IMG/VR virus record: IMGVR_UViG_3300021137_000083
Span: 1 to 26,272 of that record
DNA length: 26,272 bases
Reading direction: 5' to 3' (one strand)
DNA from: a virus
How positions within the stretch are numbered: position 1 is the first letter of the stretch; each line of letters opens with the position of its first letter. The position numbers were made by a program, and so were the translations under genes. Below, in pieces: positions 26,100 to 26,272 of this stretch. Under the pieces are notes generated by a model that saw nothing but the letters and a program-made list of their open reading frames with translations, searched no databases and had not been told where the DNA came from.

Positions 26100-26272
26100 A
26101 TGACTAGCACTGACATAACAACCATCGCGTATAACGCTGTCTTCACTATTGGAGCTACAGGTACCGGCATTTGGTACGTGTTCAAGCACGGCGTTCAGAA
26201 TGTCTTACGACAAGAGTTTCAGGATATACGCGATATTAAGCATGAGGTAACTCCCAATACTGGCAGTTCCCT
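26100..26272 (+). CDS. Small membrane protein, truncated at window edge (possible holin partner)
   Basis: The frame opens at the ATG at 26100 and runs to the window end without a stop, giving 57 visible residues. A hydrophobic segment (about 10-27, YNAVFTIGATGTGIWYVF) is followed by a charged helix and a HEVTPNTGSSL ending. A single-pass helix followed by a KxE(V/L)xPNxGSSL motif is a known phage pattern in the lysis neighbourhood (DUF2746-like, from memory). AAGGGTAG lies just upstream. The C-terminus is outside the window. Confidence 0.6.
   Translation, partial: MTSTDITTIAYNAVFTIGATGTGIWYVFKHGVQNVLRQEFQDIRDIKHEVTPNTGSS

Overview
This window is the structural half of a tailed double-stranded DNA phage or prophage. 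Every confident gene lies on the + strand, and genes are packed with overlaps or gaps of a few bases. The only long gene-free stretch is 1-634. Phage hallmarks that can be read directly are a terminase large subunit, a portal, a scaffold, an N4-gp56-like major capsid protein, tail adaptor and fibre proteins and a tyrosine recombinase. No tape-measure, tail-tube or sheath gene is visible. Together with a gp11-like adaptor and a large late gene of nozzle size, this points to podovirus-like morphology (inference). Several small proteins (the Cys protein at 18822, the Lys-rich protein at 19154, the LNxLAG protein at 19706, the DPRW motif at 11427 and the holin-neighbour-like start at 26100) resemble families I know from actinobacteriophages. 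Base composition is moderate rather than GC-rich. A phage of a lower-GC actinobacterium, for example a freshwater lineage, is my best guess, but the host is not proven.

Layout. 1-634 is a non-coding leader with 10-base repeats, a dif-like sequence, a perfect CRP/GlxR-type palindrome, a -10 element, and then a dense run of small hairpins from 425 to 608 that ends just before the ribosome-binding site of the terminase. 635-5302 holds DNA packaging: a terminase large subunit carrying an N-terminal helix-turn-helix, the portal, and three small proteins. 5306-13807 holds four head-to-tail coupled genes for presumed internal or ejected virion proteins, led by a 1752-residue protein with an ADP-ribosyltransferase-like segment. 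13931-15514 holds scaffold and major capsid protein, flanked by hairpins. 15589-17759 holds two small virion proteins and a Thr-rich collagen-like fibre. 17774-18838 is a glycosyltransferase with its own probable promoter. 18822-19987 is a cluster of five small proteins. 19984-22895 holds the adaptor, fibre and accessory tail genes. 22984-23790 is a complete Xer-like tyrosine recombinase. 23800-26091 is a large tail protein. At 26100 a small membrane protein, probably the start of the lysis module, runs off the window.

How it works together (inference). Terminase and portal fill a capsid built by scaffold and coat protein. The internal proteins are packaged and ejected with the DNA. The adaptor and nozzle-like protein close the head. 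The collagen-like and carbohydrate-binding-type fibres contact the host, and the glycosyltransferase may modify the fibre or the host surface. The most unusual features are the hairpin-array leader with its CRP-like site, the collagen fibre paired with a glycosyltransferase, the ART-like domain in the giant virion protein, and a recombinase placed inside the tail genes.
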